NCBI RefSeq assembly: GCF_030403745.1
Contig: NZ_JAQMWP010000001.1
Coordinates: 186,001 to 250,000, forward strand
Origin: Streptomyces sp. S.PB5
GTDB taxonomy: Bacteria; Actinomycetota; Actinomycetes; Streptomycetales; Streptomycetaceae
Direction: 5' to 3'
Length of the DNA stretch: 64,000 nucleotides
Below are positions 51,538 through 63,269 of this stretch, one piece after another. The notes below the pieces were generated by a model. That model was not told where the DNA came from. It did not search any database and saw nothing but the letters and a program-made list of their open reading frames with translations. How positions within the stretch are numbered: the first letter of the stretch is position 1; every line of letters begins with the position of its first letter. A program made the position numbers and the translations under genes.

Positions 51538-53157
51538 ATGACTAGTCAGACCACGCTCGACAAGACGGGGCCGGGGGACGGCAGGCCGGCCGCCCCGTCG
51601 GACGGGGCGCGGGCCTCGGGGCTGCGCGGCCACCCCTGGTTCACGCTCATCACCGTCGCCGTAGGCGTCATGATGGTGGCCCTCGACGGCACCATCGTGG
51701 CCATCGCCAACCCGGCCATCCAGCAGGACCTCGGCGCCACCTTCGCCGAGGTGCAGTGGATCACCAACGGCTACTTCCTCGCCCTCGCGGTCGCCCTGAT
51801 CACCGCGGGCAAGCTCGGTGACCGCTTCGGCCACCGCCAGACCTTCCTGATAGGCGTGGTCGGCTTCGCGGCCGCCTCCGGTGCGATCGGCCTGTCCGAC
51901 AGCATCGCGTTCGTCGTCACCTTCCGGGTCTTCCAGGGCCTGTTCGGCGCGCTGCTGATGCCGGCCGCGCTCGGTCTGCTGCGGGCGACCTTCCCGGCCG
52001 AGAAGCTCAACATGGCCATCGGTATCTGGGGCATGGTCATCGGTGCCTCCACCGCGGGCGGCCCGATCCTCGGCGGTGTCCTCGTCGAGCACGTCAACTG
52101 GCAGTCGGTGTTCTTCATCAACGTGCCGGTGGGTGTCCTCGCGCTCGCCCTGGGCGTGGTGATCCTGTTGGACCACCGCGCGGAGAACGCCCCGCGCTCC
52201 TTCGACCTCCTGGGCATAGCCCTTCTCTCGGCCGCGATGTTCTGCCTGGTCTGGGCGCTGATCAAGGCCCCGGAGTGGGGCTGGGGCGACGGACAGACGT
52301 GGACGTTCATCGCCGCGTCCGTCCTGGGCTTCGCGTTCTTCGCCTTCTGGGAGACGAAGGTGAAGGAGCCGCTGATCCCGCTGGCGCTGTTCCGCTCGGT
52401 CCCGCTCTCGGCGGGTGTGGTGCTGATGGTCCTGATGGCCATCGCGTTCATGGGCGGCCTGTTCTTCGTGACGTTCTATTTGCAGAACGTGCACGGCATG
52501 AGCCCCATCGACGCGGGCCTGCACCTCCTGCCCCTCACCGGCATGATGATCGTCGGCTCCCCGCTCGCGGGCGCGATGATCACCAAGCTCGGCCCGCGCA
52601 TCCCGCTGGCGGGCGGCATGGCGGCCACCGCGATCGCCATGTACGGCATGTCGACGCTGGACACCGACACCGGCAGCGCGGTGATGTCCCTCTGGTTCGC
52701 CCTGCTCGGCCTCGGCCTCGCGCCGGTCATGGTGGGCGCGACGGAGGTCATCGTCGGCAACGCCCCCATGGAGCTGTCGGGCGTGGCAGGCGGTCTCCAG
52801 CAGGCCGCGATGCAGATCGGCGGCAGCCTCGGTACGGCGGTCCTGGGCGCCGTCATGGCCTCCAAGGTCGACGGCGACCTCGCGGGCAACTGGAAGGACG
52901 CGGGCTTGCCCCAGCTCACGCCGGCCCAGCTCGACCAGGCCGCGGAAGCGGTGCAGGTCGGTGCGGCGCCGGTCGCCAAGGGCACCCCGCCGGAGATCGC
53001 CGCGAAGATCACGGACGTCGCGCACGACACCTTCATCTCCGGCATGAGCCTGGCGTCCCTGGTGGCGGCGGCGGTCGCGACGGTCGCGGTGTTCGTGGCC
53101 TTCCTCACCAAGCGCGGCGAGAACGCGGAGGCGGGAGCAGGAGCAGGCCACATCTGA
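51538..53157 (+). CDS. DHA2-family MFS drug exporter (EmrB/QacA type)
   Basis: 539 residues, 14 predicted helices. Motif C region and DHA2 landmarks: MMVALDGTIVAIANPAIQQDLGA (helix 1), GKLGDRFGHRQTFLIG (motif A), WGMVIGASTAGGPILGGVLVEHVNWQSVFFINVPVG (motif C then DHA2 loop). A hydrophilic loop before the last helix contains LTPAQLDQAAEAV. Controlled by the divergent TetR. Confidence 0.95.
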   Translation: MTSQTTLDKTGPGDGRPAAPSDGARASGLRGHPWFTLITVAVGVMMVALDGTIVAIANPAIQQDLGATFAEVQWITNGYFLALAVALITAGKLGDRFGHRQTFLIGVVGFAAASGAIGLSDSIAFVVTFRVFQGLFGALLMPAALGLLRATFPAEKLNMAIGIWGMVIGASTAGGPILGGVLVEHVNWQSVFFINVPVGVLALALGVVILLDHRAENAPRSFDLLGIALLSAAMFCLVWALIKAPEWGWGDGQTWTFIAASVLGFAFFAFWETKVKEPLIPLALFRSVPLSAGVVLMVLMAIAFMGGLFFVTFYLQNVHGMSPIDAGLHLLPLTGMMIVGSPLAGAMITKLGPRIPLAGGMAATAIAMYGMSTLDTDTGSAVMSLWFALLGLGLAPVMVGATEVIVGNAPMELSGVAGGLQQAAMQIGGSLGTAVLGAVMASKVDGDLAGNWKDAGLPQLTPAQLDQAAEAVQVGAAPVAKGTPPEIAAKITDVAHDTFISGMSLASLVAAAVATVAVFVAFLTKRGENAEAGAGAGHI

Positions 53158-53405
53158 CGTGCGTTCAAGGCGACTTCGCCTATCAGGGTGAAGACGCTAA
53201 AGATTCCTCGCCCCCGGTACGCGCCGCAGGTCACAGTTAGTCAAGCCCTCCGCACGGCACGGAATATGCCGGGTGAGGGTGGCCGGTGCTGCGGCGCGCT
53301 GCCGGAGGGGGGCGGCGCGCCGCAAGGCCGGAGGATTGAGCCGTGCTGTGGGGGTACCCGCCTTCTCGAACCCAACCTGCCTAGGGGTTCTGGGAGTTGT
53401 TGACG
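53158..53405. other. Intergenic region, no gene seen
   Basis: 248 nt. A GC-rich imperfect dyad around 53281-53330 (GGCCGG...GCGGCGCGC / GCGCGCCGC...GGCCGG) could be a terminator for the MFS gene. The ribosome site GGGAG of the next gene is at its right end. Confidence 0.4.
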
Positions 53406-53681
53406 ATGGCGGGCTTCGGACACCGAACGCGCAGGCACCCCCGCTCACGTGGCCGGACGTGGTCACGGACCGGGCCGGATCGCGCCACGCTCGGAATCAT
53501 CGGAGTCATCTGTGCGATCGCGGGCTTCTTCGTGCTGGGGATTCTTCTCGGTCCTCTTGCGATCGTGGCGGGTTGGCTGGCCATGGGCCGTAGGTGGTCG
53601 GGCGGTCGCCCGGTGACGGCTGTGGTGGCTGTGGTTCTGGGTGCCATCGACACCATCGCCGCGTTGATGTGGCTGATGTGA
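53406..53681 (+). CDS. Small DUF4190-type membrane protein
   Basis: 91 residues. Basic N-terminus (GFGHRTRRHPRSRGRTWSR), then two hydrophobic segments LGIIGVICAIAGFFVLGILLGPLAIVAGWLAM and AVVAVVLGAIDTIAALMWLM, with the 'LGxxxxxxGxxxxPLAIxxGxxA' pattern of DUF4190. Role unknown. Confidence 0.75.
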   Translation: MAGFGHRTRRHPRSRGRTWSRTGPDRATLGIIGVICAIAGFFVLGILLGPLAIVAGWLAMGRRWSGGRPVTAVVAVVLGAIDTIAALMWLM

Positions 53682-53717
53682 GGGAGGGGCCCCCGGCGGA
53701 TGGGCCGGGGGCCCGCC

Positions 53718-54458
53718 TCACTGTCTGATCGAGTGCTGTTCCTGGAGGGCTGTCACCTGGGCTCGGAGGGCCTTTACCTCCTCCGTCAGGGCCACGATGG
53801 CTTCCGTCTGGAGGCGTTCCTCCACGTCGTCCTTCTCGAAGCGGGCGATGAACCAGGCCGCGATGTTCGCGGTGACCACACCCAGCAGGGCGATGCCGGA
53901 CAGCATCAGGCCCACGGCGATGATCCGGCCCAGTCCGGTGGTCGGCGCGTGGTCCCCGTAGCCGACCGTCGTCATCGTGGTGAACGACCACCAGACCGCG
54001 TCACCCAGCGTCCGGATGTTCCCGTCCGGTGAGTCCCGCTCCGCGGAGAGCACCGCCAGGGAGCCGAACATCAGCAGGCCCACCACCGCGCCGGCGACGT
54101 ATGTGGTCAGCCGGATCTGGGAGGCCATCCGGGCCCGCCGCTGCACCAGCAGCAGCGTGGCGACGACCCGCAGCAGCCGCAGCGGCTGGATCAGCGGCAG
54201 CACCACGGCCCCCAGGTCCAGCCAGTGCTTGCGCACGAACCGCCGCCGGTCCCGCGACAGCGACAGCCGTACGAGGTAGTCGGCGGCGAACGCCCCCCAC
54301 ACCGCCCACTCGATCGCCGTGCACACGGTCGTGAGCGACTGTCCGGCCGCGTCGTCCACGATCGGCACGGCATAGGCGACGGCGAACACGACCGCGAGCG
54401 CCATCAGGGGCCGCTGGGTCAGGTGTTCCCAACGCTCCTGCGCCGATTGTTCCTTCAT
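53718..54458 (-). CDS. Voltage-gated-type potassium channel
   Basis: 246 residues. Six helices: a voltage-sensor-like S1-S4 region (S4 LIQPLRLLRVVATLLLVQRRARMASQIR with regularly spaced Arg) and pore with the selectivity filter TMTTVGYGD (about 175-183). C-terminal coiled coil VEERLQTEAIVALTEEVKALRAQVTALQEQ, the tetramerisation element. KvAP/KvLm-like bacterial Kv channel. ATG at 54458 chosen since earlier codons code a Pro-run with no site. Confidence 0.92.
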   Translation of the reverse strand: MKEQSAQERWEHLTQRPLMALAVVFAVAYAVPIVDDAAGQSLTTVCTAIEWAVWGAFAADYLVRLSLSRDRRRFVRKHWLDLGAVVLPLIQPLRLLRVVATLLLVQRRARMASQIRLTTYVAGAVVGLLMFGSLAVLSAERDSPDGNIRTLGDAVWWSFTTMTTVGYGDHAPTTGLGRIIAVGLMLSGIALLGVVTANIAAWFIARFEKDDVEERLQTEAIVALTEEVKALRAQVTALQEQHSIRQ

Positions 54459-54480
54459 GACCGCATCGTAAAGAAAAGGT

Positions 54481-54514
54481 AAGGGCGGTGGGGGCACGGG
54501 GCCCCACCGCCCTT
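54481..54514. terminator. Terminator downstream of aceE
   Basis: Perfect 13-bp stem AAGGGCGGTGGGG (54481-54493) / CCCCACCGCCCTT (54502-54514), 8-nt loop, between the aceE stop and the K+ channel start, both minus strand. Confidence 0.85.
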
Positions 54515-54529
54515 CACACACCTACCGGT

Positions 54530-57262
<2,733 letters not shown>

Positions 57263-57626
57263 GCTGTTCCTTCGCTGTCAGAGGGCTGTTTTCGATGGGT
57301 ATGCGGGATGTCTGCACCGCTCCCCATCGTGTACCTCGGGGAGGCAAACGTCATCTCTACTGAGAGGTAACCAGGGCCCTTCACCAGCTCTCTCAAGTTT
57401 CACTCCGGTTCCCAACGGTGCAAAGCGGGCAGAAAGGTGTGGCATAGGTCACTTCCGTCAGGAATCGTGTGCCTGGAGTTGCGGTGACACGGCCAGGAAC
57501 GTCACCGTTTCGGCGGTCTGAACGGCCGGGTACTTGCGCGATCCGTCCCGCCCGTGTGGACTACGGCCAATGCTTCGCGCACGCGCGTGGCTGAGTTATT
57601 CCCAAAACATGATCAGGAGGCAACCC
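57263..57626. promoter_or_regulatory. Divergent intergenic region, aceE / DUF3052 gene
   Basis: 364 nt. Contains the promoters of both genes; a lower-GC patch TGAGTTATTCCCAAAACATG (57581-57600-region) lies just before the AGGAGG of the DUF3052 gene. I find no convincing dyad or riboswitch-like structure. Confidence 0.4.
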
Positions 57627-58064
57627 GTGAGCGCGACCGCGGACCACGCGGAGGAGCGGACGAACCCTGCCGCAAGGCTGGGGTTCCAGCCCGAGCAGGT
57701 GGTCCAGGAGATCGGCTACGACGACGACGTCGACCAGGAGCTCCGCGAGGCCATTGAGGAAGTCATCGGCAGCGAGCTGATGGACGAGGAATACGACGAC
57801 GTCGCCGACGCCGTGGTGCTGTGGTTCCGCGACGAGGACGGCGACCTCACCGACGTACTGGTGGATGCCACCACGTACATCGAGGAGGGCGGCTCGATCC
57901 TGCTGCTGACGCCGAAGACCGGCCGCGACGGCTACGTCGAGCCCAGTGACATCTCCGAAGCCGCGACGACGGCGGGGCTCTCGGCCTCCAAGAGCGTCAG
58001 CGTCGGCAAGGACTGGAGCGGCAGCCGGCTCGTGACGCCCAAGGCGGCCAAGTCCAAGCGCTGA
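57627..58064 (+). CDS. DUF3052-family protein
   Basis: 145 residues from GTG at 57627 (ATCAGGAGG upstream). ADHAEERTNPAARLGFQPEQVVQEIGYDDDVDQELREAIEEVIG; then DVADAVVLWFRDEDGDLTDVLVDATTYIEEGGSILLLTPKTGRDGYVEPSDISEAA, acidic alpha/beta protein; ends in a Lys-rich tail AAKSKR. Conserved in actinobacteria next to aceE; function unknown. Confidence 0.92.
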   Translation: MSATADHAEERTNPAARLGFQPEQVVQEIGYDDDVDQELREAIEEVIGSELMDEEYDDVADAVVLWFRDEDGDLTDVLVDATTYIEEGGSILLLTPKTGRDGYVEPSDISEAATTAGLSASKSVSVGKDWSGSRLVTPKAAKSKR

Positions 58065-58079
58065 CGCTCCGCCGGTCGG

Positions 58080-58180
58080 GCCGGTGATTCTGGGGGCTGC
58101 GCCCCCAGACCCCCGATCGGCCTGAACGGCCTCGTCCTCGAACGCCGGACGGGCTGAGATTCCTCAGCCCGTCCGTCGGC
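58080..58180. terminator. Two strong hairpins after the DUF3052 gene (Streptomyces intergenic repeat)
   Basis: TCTGGGGGC/GCCCCCAGA (58089-58109) and GGACGGGCTGAG/CTCAGCCCGTCC (58147-58174), perfect stems of 9 and 12 bp. The sequence between them (CGTCCTCGAACGCCGGACGGGCTGA) matches, inverted, the tail repeats of 21.8-22.1 kb. Confidence 0.8.
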
Positions 58181-58247
58181 TTTCGGTGATCGCTGCGTAG
58201 TGTGGTCCCACCACCCGAACAGCCTCACCGAAAGGGACATTCACGCG

Positions 58248-58706
58248 ATGGCGATCCAGGTCGGCGAAAAGGCCCCCGACTTCGAGCTCAAGGACAACCA
58301 CGGTGCGACCGTGAAGCTGTCCGACTTCCGCGGCAGCAAGAACGTCGTCCTGCTCTTCTACCCCTTCGCCTTCACCGGGGTGTGCACCGGCGAGCTGTGC
58401 GAGCTGCGCGACAACCTCCCGCAGTTCTCCGACCGCGACACCCAGCTGCTCGCCGTCTCCAACGACTCCATCCACACCCTGCGCGTCTTCGCCGAGCAGG
58501 AGGGCCTGGAGTACCCGCTGCTCAGCGACTTCTGGCCGCACGGCGAGGTCTCCCGCGCCTACGGCGTCTTCGCCGAGGACAAGGGCTGCGCGGTGCGCGG
58601 CACCTTCGTCATCGACAAGGAGGGCGTGGTCCGCTGGACCGTCGTCAACGCCCTGCCCGACGCGCGTGACCTGAACGAGTACGTGAAGGCCCTCGACACC
58701 CTGTGA
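58248..58706 (+). CDS. AhpE-like peroxiredoxin
   Basis: 152 residues. [50 protein letters not shown]: peroxidatic Cys in the PxxxTxxC motif (about 45), with a further Cys four residues on. Full thioredoxin fold to the C-terminus. Related to M. tuberculosis AhpE; detoxifies peroxides and peroxynitrite. ATG at 58248; short leader after the repeat hairpin. Confidence 0.93.
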   Translation: MAIQVGEKAPDFELKDNHGATVKLSDFRGSKNVVLLFYPFAFTGVCTGELCELRDNLPQFSDRDTQLLAVSNDSIHTLRVFAEQEGLEYPLLSDFWPHGEVSRAYGVFAEDKGCAVRGTFVIDKEGVVRWTVVNALPDARDLNEYVKALDTL

Positions 58707-58819
58707 TTGTTGGCTCCCAAGCCCTGCGTAGGGCGGGAACCCGTCACTAGGATCGACTCGTTGATCCGGTATCAAACGCATGGCGGGGCTCCCCGCCCCT
58801 GGACACCAATGGAGGACTC

Positions 58820-59395
58820 GTGGGAGTCAGCCTCAGCAAGGGCGGCAACGTATCGCTGACCAAGGAGGCCCCGGGCCTGACCGCGGTCATCGTCGGCCTG
58901 GGGTGGGACGTCCGCACCACCACCGGCACCGACTTCGACCTGGACGCCAGCGCCCTGCTGCTGGACGCCTCGGGCAAGGTCAGCAGCGACGCCAACTTCG
59001 TCTTCTTCAACAACCTCAAGAGCCCCGACGGCTCGGTCGAGCACACCGGCGACAACATCACCGGTGAGGGCGAGGGCGACGACGAGCAGATCAAGGTCAA
59101 CCTCGCGGGCGTGCCGACCGAGATCGAGAAGATCGTCTTCCCGGTCTCCATCTACGACGCCGAGAACCGCCAGCAGTCCTTCGGCCAGGTCCGCAACGCC
59201 TTCATCCGCGTCGTGAACCAGGCCGGCGAGGCGGAGATCGCGCGCTACGACCTCTCCGAGGACGCGTCCACCGAGACCGCGATGGTCTTCGGCGAGCTGT
59301 ACCGGCACGGGGCGGAGTGGAAGTTCCGCGCCATCGGCCAGGGCTACGCCTCGGGCCTGCGCGGCATCGCGCAGGACTTCGGCGTGAACGTCTGA
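58820..59395 (+). CDS. terD: TerD-family calcium-binding stress protein 1
   Basis: 191 residues, complete TerD domain: [71 protein letters not shown] (acidic Ca-binding loops), [53 protein letters not shown] at 58820 after TGGAGGA. First of a cluster of Ter proteins for envelope/oxidant stress. Confidence 0.94.
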   Translation: MGVSLSKGGNVSLTKEAPGLTAVIVGLGWDVRTTTGTDFDLDASALLLDASGKVSSDANFVFFNNLKSPDGSVEHTGDNITGEGEGDDEQIKVNLAGVPTEIEKIVFPVSIYDAENRQQSFGQVRNAFIRVVNQAGEAEIARYDLSEDASTETAMVFGELYRHGAEWKFRAIGQGYASGLRGIAQDFGVNV

Positions 59396-59537
59396 GGACA
59401 GGACGCCTGAGGGGGGAGCGCCGTCAGCGCGCTCACCCCGAGCCGAACCACCCCCGTCCGGCGCCGTACCGACCGCGGTGCGGCGCCGGACGCGCAGGAC
59501 CACGAGTAAAGGCAGCACACGGGGAGGGACCAGCACT

Positions 59538-60113
59538 ATGGGCGTCACGCTCGCCAAGGGAGGCAATGTCTCCCTGTCCAAGGCCGCGCCGAACCTCACA
59601 CAGGTGATGATCGGACTCGGCTGGGACGCACGCTCCACCACCGGAGCCCCGTTCGACCTCGACGCCAGCGCACTGATGTGCAACAGCGGACGGGTGCTCG
59701 GCGACGAGTGGTTCGTCTTCTACAACCAGCTCAAGAGCCCGGACGGCTCGGTGGAGCACACCGGCGACAACCTCACCGGTGAGGGCGACGGCGACGACGA
59801 GTCGATCCTGATCGACCTCTCGAAGGTGCCGGGCCAGTGCGACAAGATCGTCTTCCCGGTCTCGATCCACGACGCCGACAACCGGGGCCAGACCTTCGGC
59901 CAGGTCAGCAACGCGTTCATCCGTGTGGTGAACCAGGCCGACGGCCAGGAACTCGCCCGCTACGACCTCAGCGAGGACGCCTCCACCGAGACCGCCATGA
60001 TCTTCGGCGAGGTCTACCGCTATGGCGGGGAGTGGAAGTTCCGCGCCGTGGGCCAGGGGTACGCGTCCGGACTACGGGGCATCGCACTCGACTTCGGGGT
60101 CAACGTCTCGTAA
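59538..60113 (+). CDS. terD: TerD-family calcium-binding stress protein 2
   Basis: 191 residues, tandem duplicate of the previous gene with near-identical end and same Ca-loop pattern ([21 protein letters not shown]). It contains two Cys (LMCNSGR, GQCDKIV) absent from copy 1. ATG at 59538 after GGGAGGGA. 142-nt gap between copies. Confidence 0.94.
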   Translation: MGVTLAKGGNVSLSKAAPNLTQVMIGLGWDARSTTGAPFDLDASALMCNSGRVLGDEWFVFYNQLKSPDGSVEHTGDNLTGEGDGDDESILIDLSKVPGQCDKIVFPVSIHDADNRGQTFGQVSNAFIRVVNQADGQELARYDLSEDASTETAMIFGEVYRYGGEWKFRAVGQGYASGLRGIALDFGVNVS

Positions 60114-60238
60114 CGCGTTATGAGCAAAAACCGGGGGCCCACGGGGGGTGCAGAGGGGCCGACTAGACTCCGCTTCAAAGTTAGGTAAAGCCGAGTACGG
60201 CAGCGGGGGAGACCCGTACATACAGGATTGGGTAGCCA

Positions 60239-61378
60239 GTGGTTCTGAAAACCTTCGGCTGGTCGTTCGCGGTCACCGCGCTCGGCCTCGTAGCGGCGGT
60301 CTTCTACGGGGGGTGGACCGGCTTCGGCATCGTGGCGATCCTCTCCATCCTTGAGATCTCGCTGTCCTTCGACAACGCGGTGGTCAACGCCGGAATCCTG
60401 AAGAAGATGAATGCCTTCTGGCAGAAGATCTTCCTCACCATCGGTGTGCTCATCGCCGTGTTCGGCATGCGGCTGGTGTTCCCGGTCGTCATCGTCGCGG
60501 TCACCGCCCAGATGGGTCCGATCGAGGCCGTCGACCTCGCCCTCAACGACAAGGACCAGTACCAGCAGCTGGTCACCGACGCCCACCCGGCGATCGCCGC
60601 CTTCGGTGGCATGTTCCTGCTGATGATCTTCCTGGACTTCATCTTCGAGGACCGGGACATCAAGTGGCTCGGGTGGCTGGAGCGCCCGCTCTCCAAGCTC
60701 GGCAAGATCGACATGCTGTCGGTCTGCATCGCCCTCGTCGTCCTGCTCATCACCTCGATGACCTTCGCGGCCAACGCCCACCAGCACGGCGGCGCGCACG
60801 TCGACAAGGCAGAGACGGTTCTACTCTCCGGTATCGCCGGTCTCATCACCTACATGATCGTCGGCGGGCTCTCCGGCTACTTCGAGGACAAGCTCGAAGA
60901 GGAGGAGGAACGCGAACACGAGGAGGAGGAAGAGGCGGCCCGCACCGGCAAGCCACGCTCGGCCGTCGTCCTCGCCGGCAAGGCCGCGTTCTTCATGTTC
61001 CTCTACCTCGAGGTCCTCGACGCGTCCTTCTCCTTCGACGGAGTCATCGGCGCCTTCGCCATCACCAACGACATCGTGCTGATGGCACTGGGCCTCGGCA
61101 TCGGCGCCATGTACGTCCGTTCGCTGACCGTGTACCTGGTCCGCCAGGGCACCCTCGACGACTACGTCTACCTGGAGCACGGCGCGCACTACGCGATCGG
61201 TGCGCTGGCCGTGATCCTCATGATCACCATCCAGTACGAGATCCACGAGGTCATCACCGGCCTCATCGGTGTCGTCCTCATCGCCTGGTCCTTCTGGTCC
61301 TCGCTGCGCCGCAACAAGGCCCTCGCGGAAGCCGAGGGAAAAGCGGGCTCGGACGAGAAGACTGAGGTCTCCGTCTAG
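60239..61378 (+). CDS. TerC-like DUF475 integral membrane protein
   Basis: 379 residues, about eight to nine helices. TerC-type motifs LEISLSFDNAVVNAGIL (about 37-53) and, in the second half, LEVLDASFSFDGVIGAFAITNDIV. Unusual features are an acidic coiled cytoplasmic loop EDKLEEEEEREHEEEEEAARTGK (about 220-242), and HQHGGAH near 180 that may bind metal. TerC-type proteins are thought to move metals (Mn). GTG start at 60239. Ends in a very strong terminator. Confidence 0.93.
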   Translation: MVLKTFGWSFAVTALGLVAAVFYGGWTGFGIVAILSILEISLSFDNAVVNAGILKKMNAFWQKIFLTIGVLIAVFGMRLVFPVVIVAVTAQMGPIEAVDLALNDKDQYQQLVTDAHPAIAAFGGMFLLMIFLDFIFEDRDIKWLGWLERPLSKLGKIDMLSVCIALVVLLITSMTFAANAHQHGGAHVDKAETVLLSGIAGLITYMIVGGLSGYFEDKLEEEEEREHEEEEEAARTGKPRSAVVLAGKAAFFMFLYLEVLDASFSFDGVIGAFAITNDIVLMALGLGIGAMYVRSLTVYLVRQGTLDDYVYLEHGAHYAIGALAVILMITIQYEIHEVITGLIGVVLIAWSFWSSLRRNKALAEAEGKAGSDEKTEVSV

Positions 61379-61430
61379 CACTCGATGTGCCCGAAGGGTG
61401 TGACAGCCTTTCGGGTGAGGAACGCTCTGA

Positions 61431-61464
61431 GCGGGGCGGCGTCGACTCCTCGACGCCGCCCCGC
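61431..61464 (+). terminator. Rho-independent terminator after the DUF475 gene
   Basis: Perfect 15-bp stem GCGGGGCGGCGTCGA (61431-61445) / TCGACGCCGCCCCGC (61450-61464), 4-nt loop, followed by GGTCTTTT. Confidence 0.95.
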
Positions 61465-61493
61465 CGGTCTTTTACGTGAACGTGGGGGCGGGA

Positions 61494-62231
61494 ATGGGCT
61501 TCTTGGACGGACTCTGGAGCGGACGCGCGGCCGAGTTCGACTCGGGCAACGCGGCGACCAACTCGATCGAGCTGACCAAGCGGCACGACCGGGTCTCCCT
61601 GAGCAAGCAGGGGGCGGAGACCGGGCATCTGCGCATCAACCTGGCCTGGCGGATGCGGACCTCCGACATCGGCGGCTCCCAGCGGGAGAGCCTGCTGAGG
61701 CACCCCTTCCGCGCGCTCAAGCCGCCGGAGGTCATGGGGCACAGCCAGAGCATGGTCAACGTCGACCTCGACCTCGGGTGCCTGTACGAGCTGACCGACG
61801 GCTCCAAGGGTGTCGTGCAGCCGCTGGGCGGGCTCTTCGGGGACGTGAACTCGGCGCCGTACGTGAAGCTCAGCGGGGACGACCGGTTCGGGTCGGCGTC
61901 CGGGGAGACGATCTACGTCAACCTCGACCACCGGGAGTCGATCAAGCGGATCCTGGTGTTCGTCTACATCTACGACCAGACGCCGGCGTTCGACCGTACG
62001 CACGCGATCGTGACGCTGTATCCGAGCAACGGGCCGCGCATCGAGATAGGCCTCGACGAACGTCACCCGCAGGCCCGCTCCTGCGCAGTCGTGATGATCG
62101 AGAACGTCAAGGGCGAGATCATGGTTCGGCGCGAGGTGAAGTTCGTCTACGGGTTCCAGGCCGAGTTGGACCGGTTGTACGGGTGGGGACTGCAGTGGGG
62201 ACGCGGCTACAAGACGAAGGCTGAGCGTTGA
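61494..62231 (+). CDS. TerA/TerD-like tellurium-resistance-type protein
   Basis: 245 residues; start ATG at 61494 (GGGGGCGGGA upstream) or GTG at 61476. GFLDGLWSGRAAEFDSGNAATNSIELTKRHDRVSLSKQ at the N-terminus, then VDLDLGCLYELTDGSKGVVQPLG, LDHRESIKRILVFVYIYDQTPAFDRTHAIVTLYPSNGP and MRREVKFVYGFQAELDRLYGWGLQWGRGYK. A second Ter fold with an extra N-terminal segment, as in TerA. Convergent with the next TerD gene. Confidence 0.85.
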   Translation: MGFLDGLWSGRAAEFDSGNAATNSIELTKRHDRVSLSKQGAETGHLRINLAWRMRTSDIGGSQRESLLRHPFRALKPPEVMGHSQSMVNVDLDLGCLYELTDGSKGVVQPLGGLFGDVNSAPYVKLSGDDRFGSASGETIYVNLDHRESIKRILVFVYIYDQTPAFDRTHAIVTLYPSNGPRIEIGLDERHPQARSCAVVMIENVKGEIMVRREVKFVYGFQAELDRLYGWGLQWGRGYKTKAER

Positions 62232-62271
62232 GCCCTGACCCCTAACTCCTGCCCCCTGACCCCGGACGCCC

Positions 62272-63072
62272 CTAACCCCTGATGAACTGCGGGCCCTGTG
62301 GCGGCAACCGGAAGTCCGGGCCCGGGGCCGTTGCCGCTGCCGGTGCGGGCTGGGGGTAGCCGTACGCCGGCTGGCTGGTCGGCTGGGGATAGCCGTAGGC
62401 CGGCTGGGTCGTCGGAGGGGCCTGGGGGTAGCCGTACGCCGGCTGCGGCGGGACCGCGGTCGCCGGCTGCTCGGGGGGAAGGGGCTGAGACGGCTCGGAA
62501 AGCGGGGCCGGCTCCTCGGCGGCCGCCTCCGACTCGTCGACCACGATGCCGTAGTCGCTCGCCAGGCCCTGCAAGCCGTCCAGGTAGCCCTCACCCAGGG
62601 CGCGGAACTTCCAGCCCTCGCCGCGGCGGTACAGCTCGCCGCAGATCAGAGCGGTCTCCTGGCCGGTCTGCGGCTTGATGTCGAAGTAGGCCAGCGGTTC
62701 GGCATCGGCGACCGTGGCGTCGTACAGCAGAATGCGCAGACCCTTTACGCGGTCGAAGGTGACGCGGTCCGCCGATGCGACCAGAAGAATCTGCCTGACG
62801 TCGGGCTCGACACCGGTCAGATCTGTCTGGATCGTATCGGTGAGGCCCTCGGCGACCCGCTTCTTGCCGAGCAGCCGGACCTTCCCGGAGGGGTGCCGGG
62901 GCTGGTTGTAGAAGACAAAGTCCTCGTCGGAGCGCACACGTCCGTCGGGGCCGAGGAGCAGCGCCGAGGCGTCGACATCCGTGTCCCCCTGCCCGGGCGT
63001 CCAGCGCACCACGGCGCGTACCGTGGTGACTTCGAGCGGGACGTTCGACCCCTTCAGCATCGCGTGCGTCAT
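62272..63072 (-). CDS. TerD-domain protein with Pro/Gln/Tyr repeat tail
   Basis: 266 residues. TerD domain to about 178 (ALLLGPDGRVRSDEDFVFYNQPRHPSG, AYFDIKPQTGQETALICGELYRRGEGWKFRALGEGYLDGLQGLASDYGI). The C-terminus contains three or four QPAYGYPQ units, and ends FRLPPQGPQFIRG; low-complexity, likely an interaction tail. Without the full acidic Ca loop of the other TerDs. Divergent from the lyase-type operon. Confidence 0.9.
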   Translation of the reverse strand: MTHAMLKGSNVPLEVTTVRAVVRWTPGQGDTDVDASALLLGPDGRVRSDEDFVFYNQPRHPSGKVRLLGKKRVAEGLTDTIQTDLTGVEPDVRQILLVASADRVTFDRVKGLRILLYDATVADAEPLAYFDIKPQTGQETALICGELYRRGEGWKFRALGEGYLDGLQGLASDYGIVVDESEAAAEEPAPLSEPSQPLPPEQPATAVPPQPAYGYPQAPPTTQPAYGYPQPTSQPAYGYPQPAPAAATAPGPDFRLPPQGPQFIRG

Positions 63073-63269
63073 GCGGTCATCCTGCCCTCTCGGTCGCGGT
63101 CACGACAACGCGGGGGTGCCGGTTCCGGGGGCCGATCCGCCCCCGGCCCTGCCCTGCAGCGTTACCTGAAATTCATGCCCGGTGGGAACCCCTGACATGG
63201 GTCTCTACGTACTATTACCGGCCACCTGTGAACCGTTCACAGGTGACTCAACTGCCACGGGGGAGTTAT
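63073..63269. promoter_or_regulatory. Divergent control region of the Ter lyase operon
   Basis: 197 nt. Ends with a GC-rich stretch near 63130-63150, an AT-rich TACGTACTATTAC (63206-63218), the palindrome at 63223-63245, then GGGGGAG before the ATG at 63270. Confidence 0.5.
63223..63245. promoter_or_regulatory. Perfect palindrome before the lyase-type operon
   Basis: CACCTGTGAAC (63223-63233), C, GTTCACAGGTG (63235-63245): 11-bp arms with no mismatch and a 1-nt centre. It sits 25 nt before the start codon, over the expected transcription start. Strong operator candidate for an unlisted regulator of the Ter operon. Confidence 0.7.

Noticed and set aside
60170..60200. Iron-box-like TTAGGTAAAG before the DUF475 gene
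   Set aside because: Only a half-match to the DmdR/IdeR 19-bp box and no symmetric partner; not enough to call.
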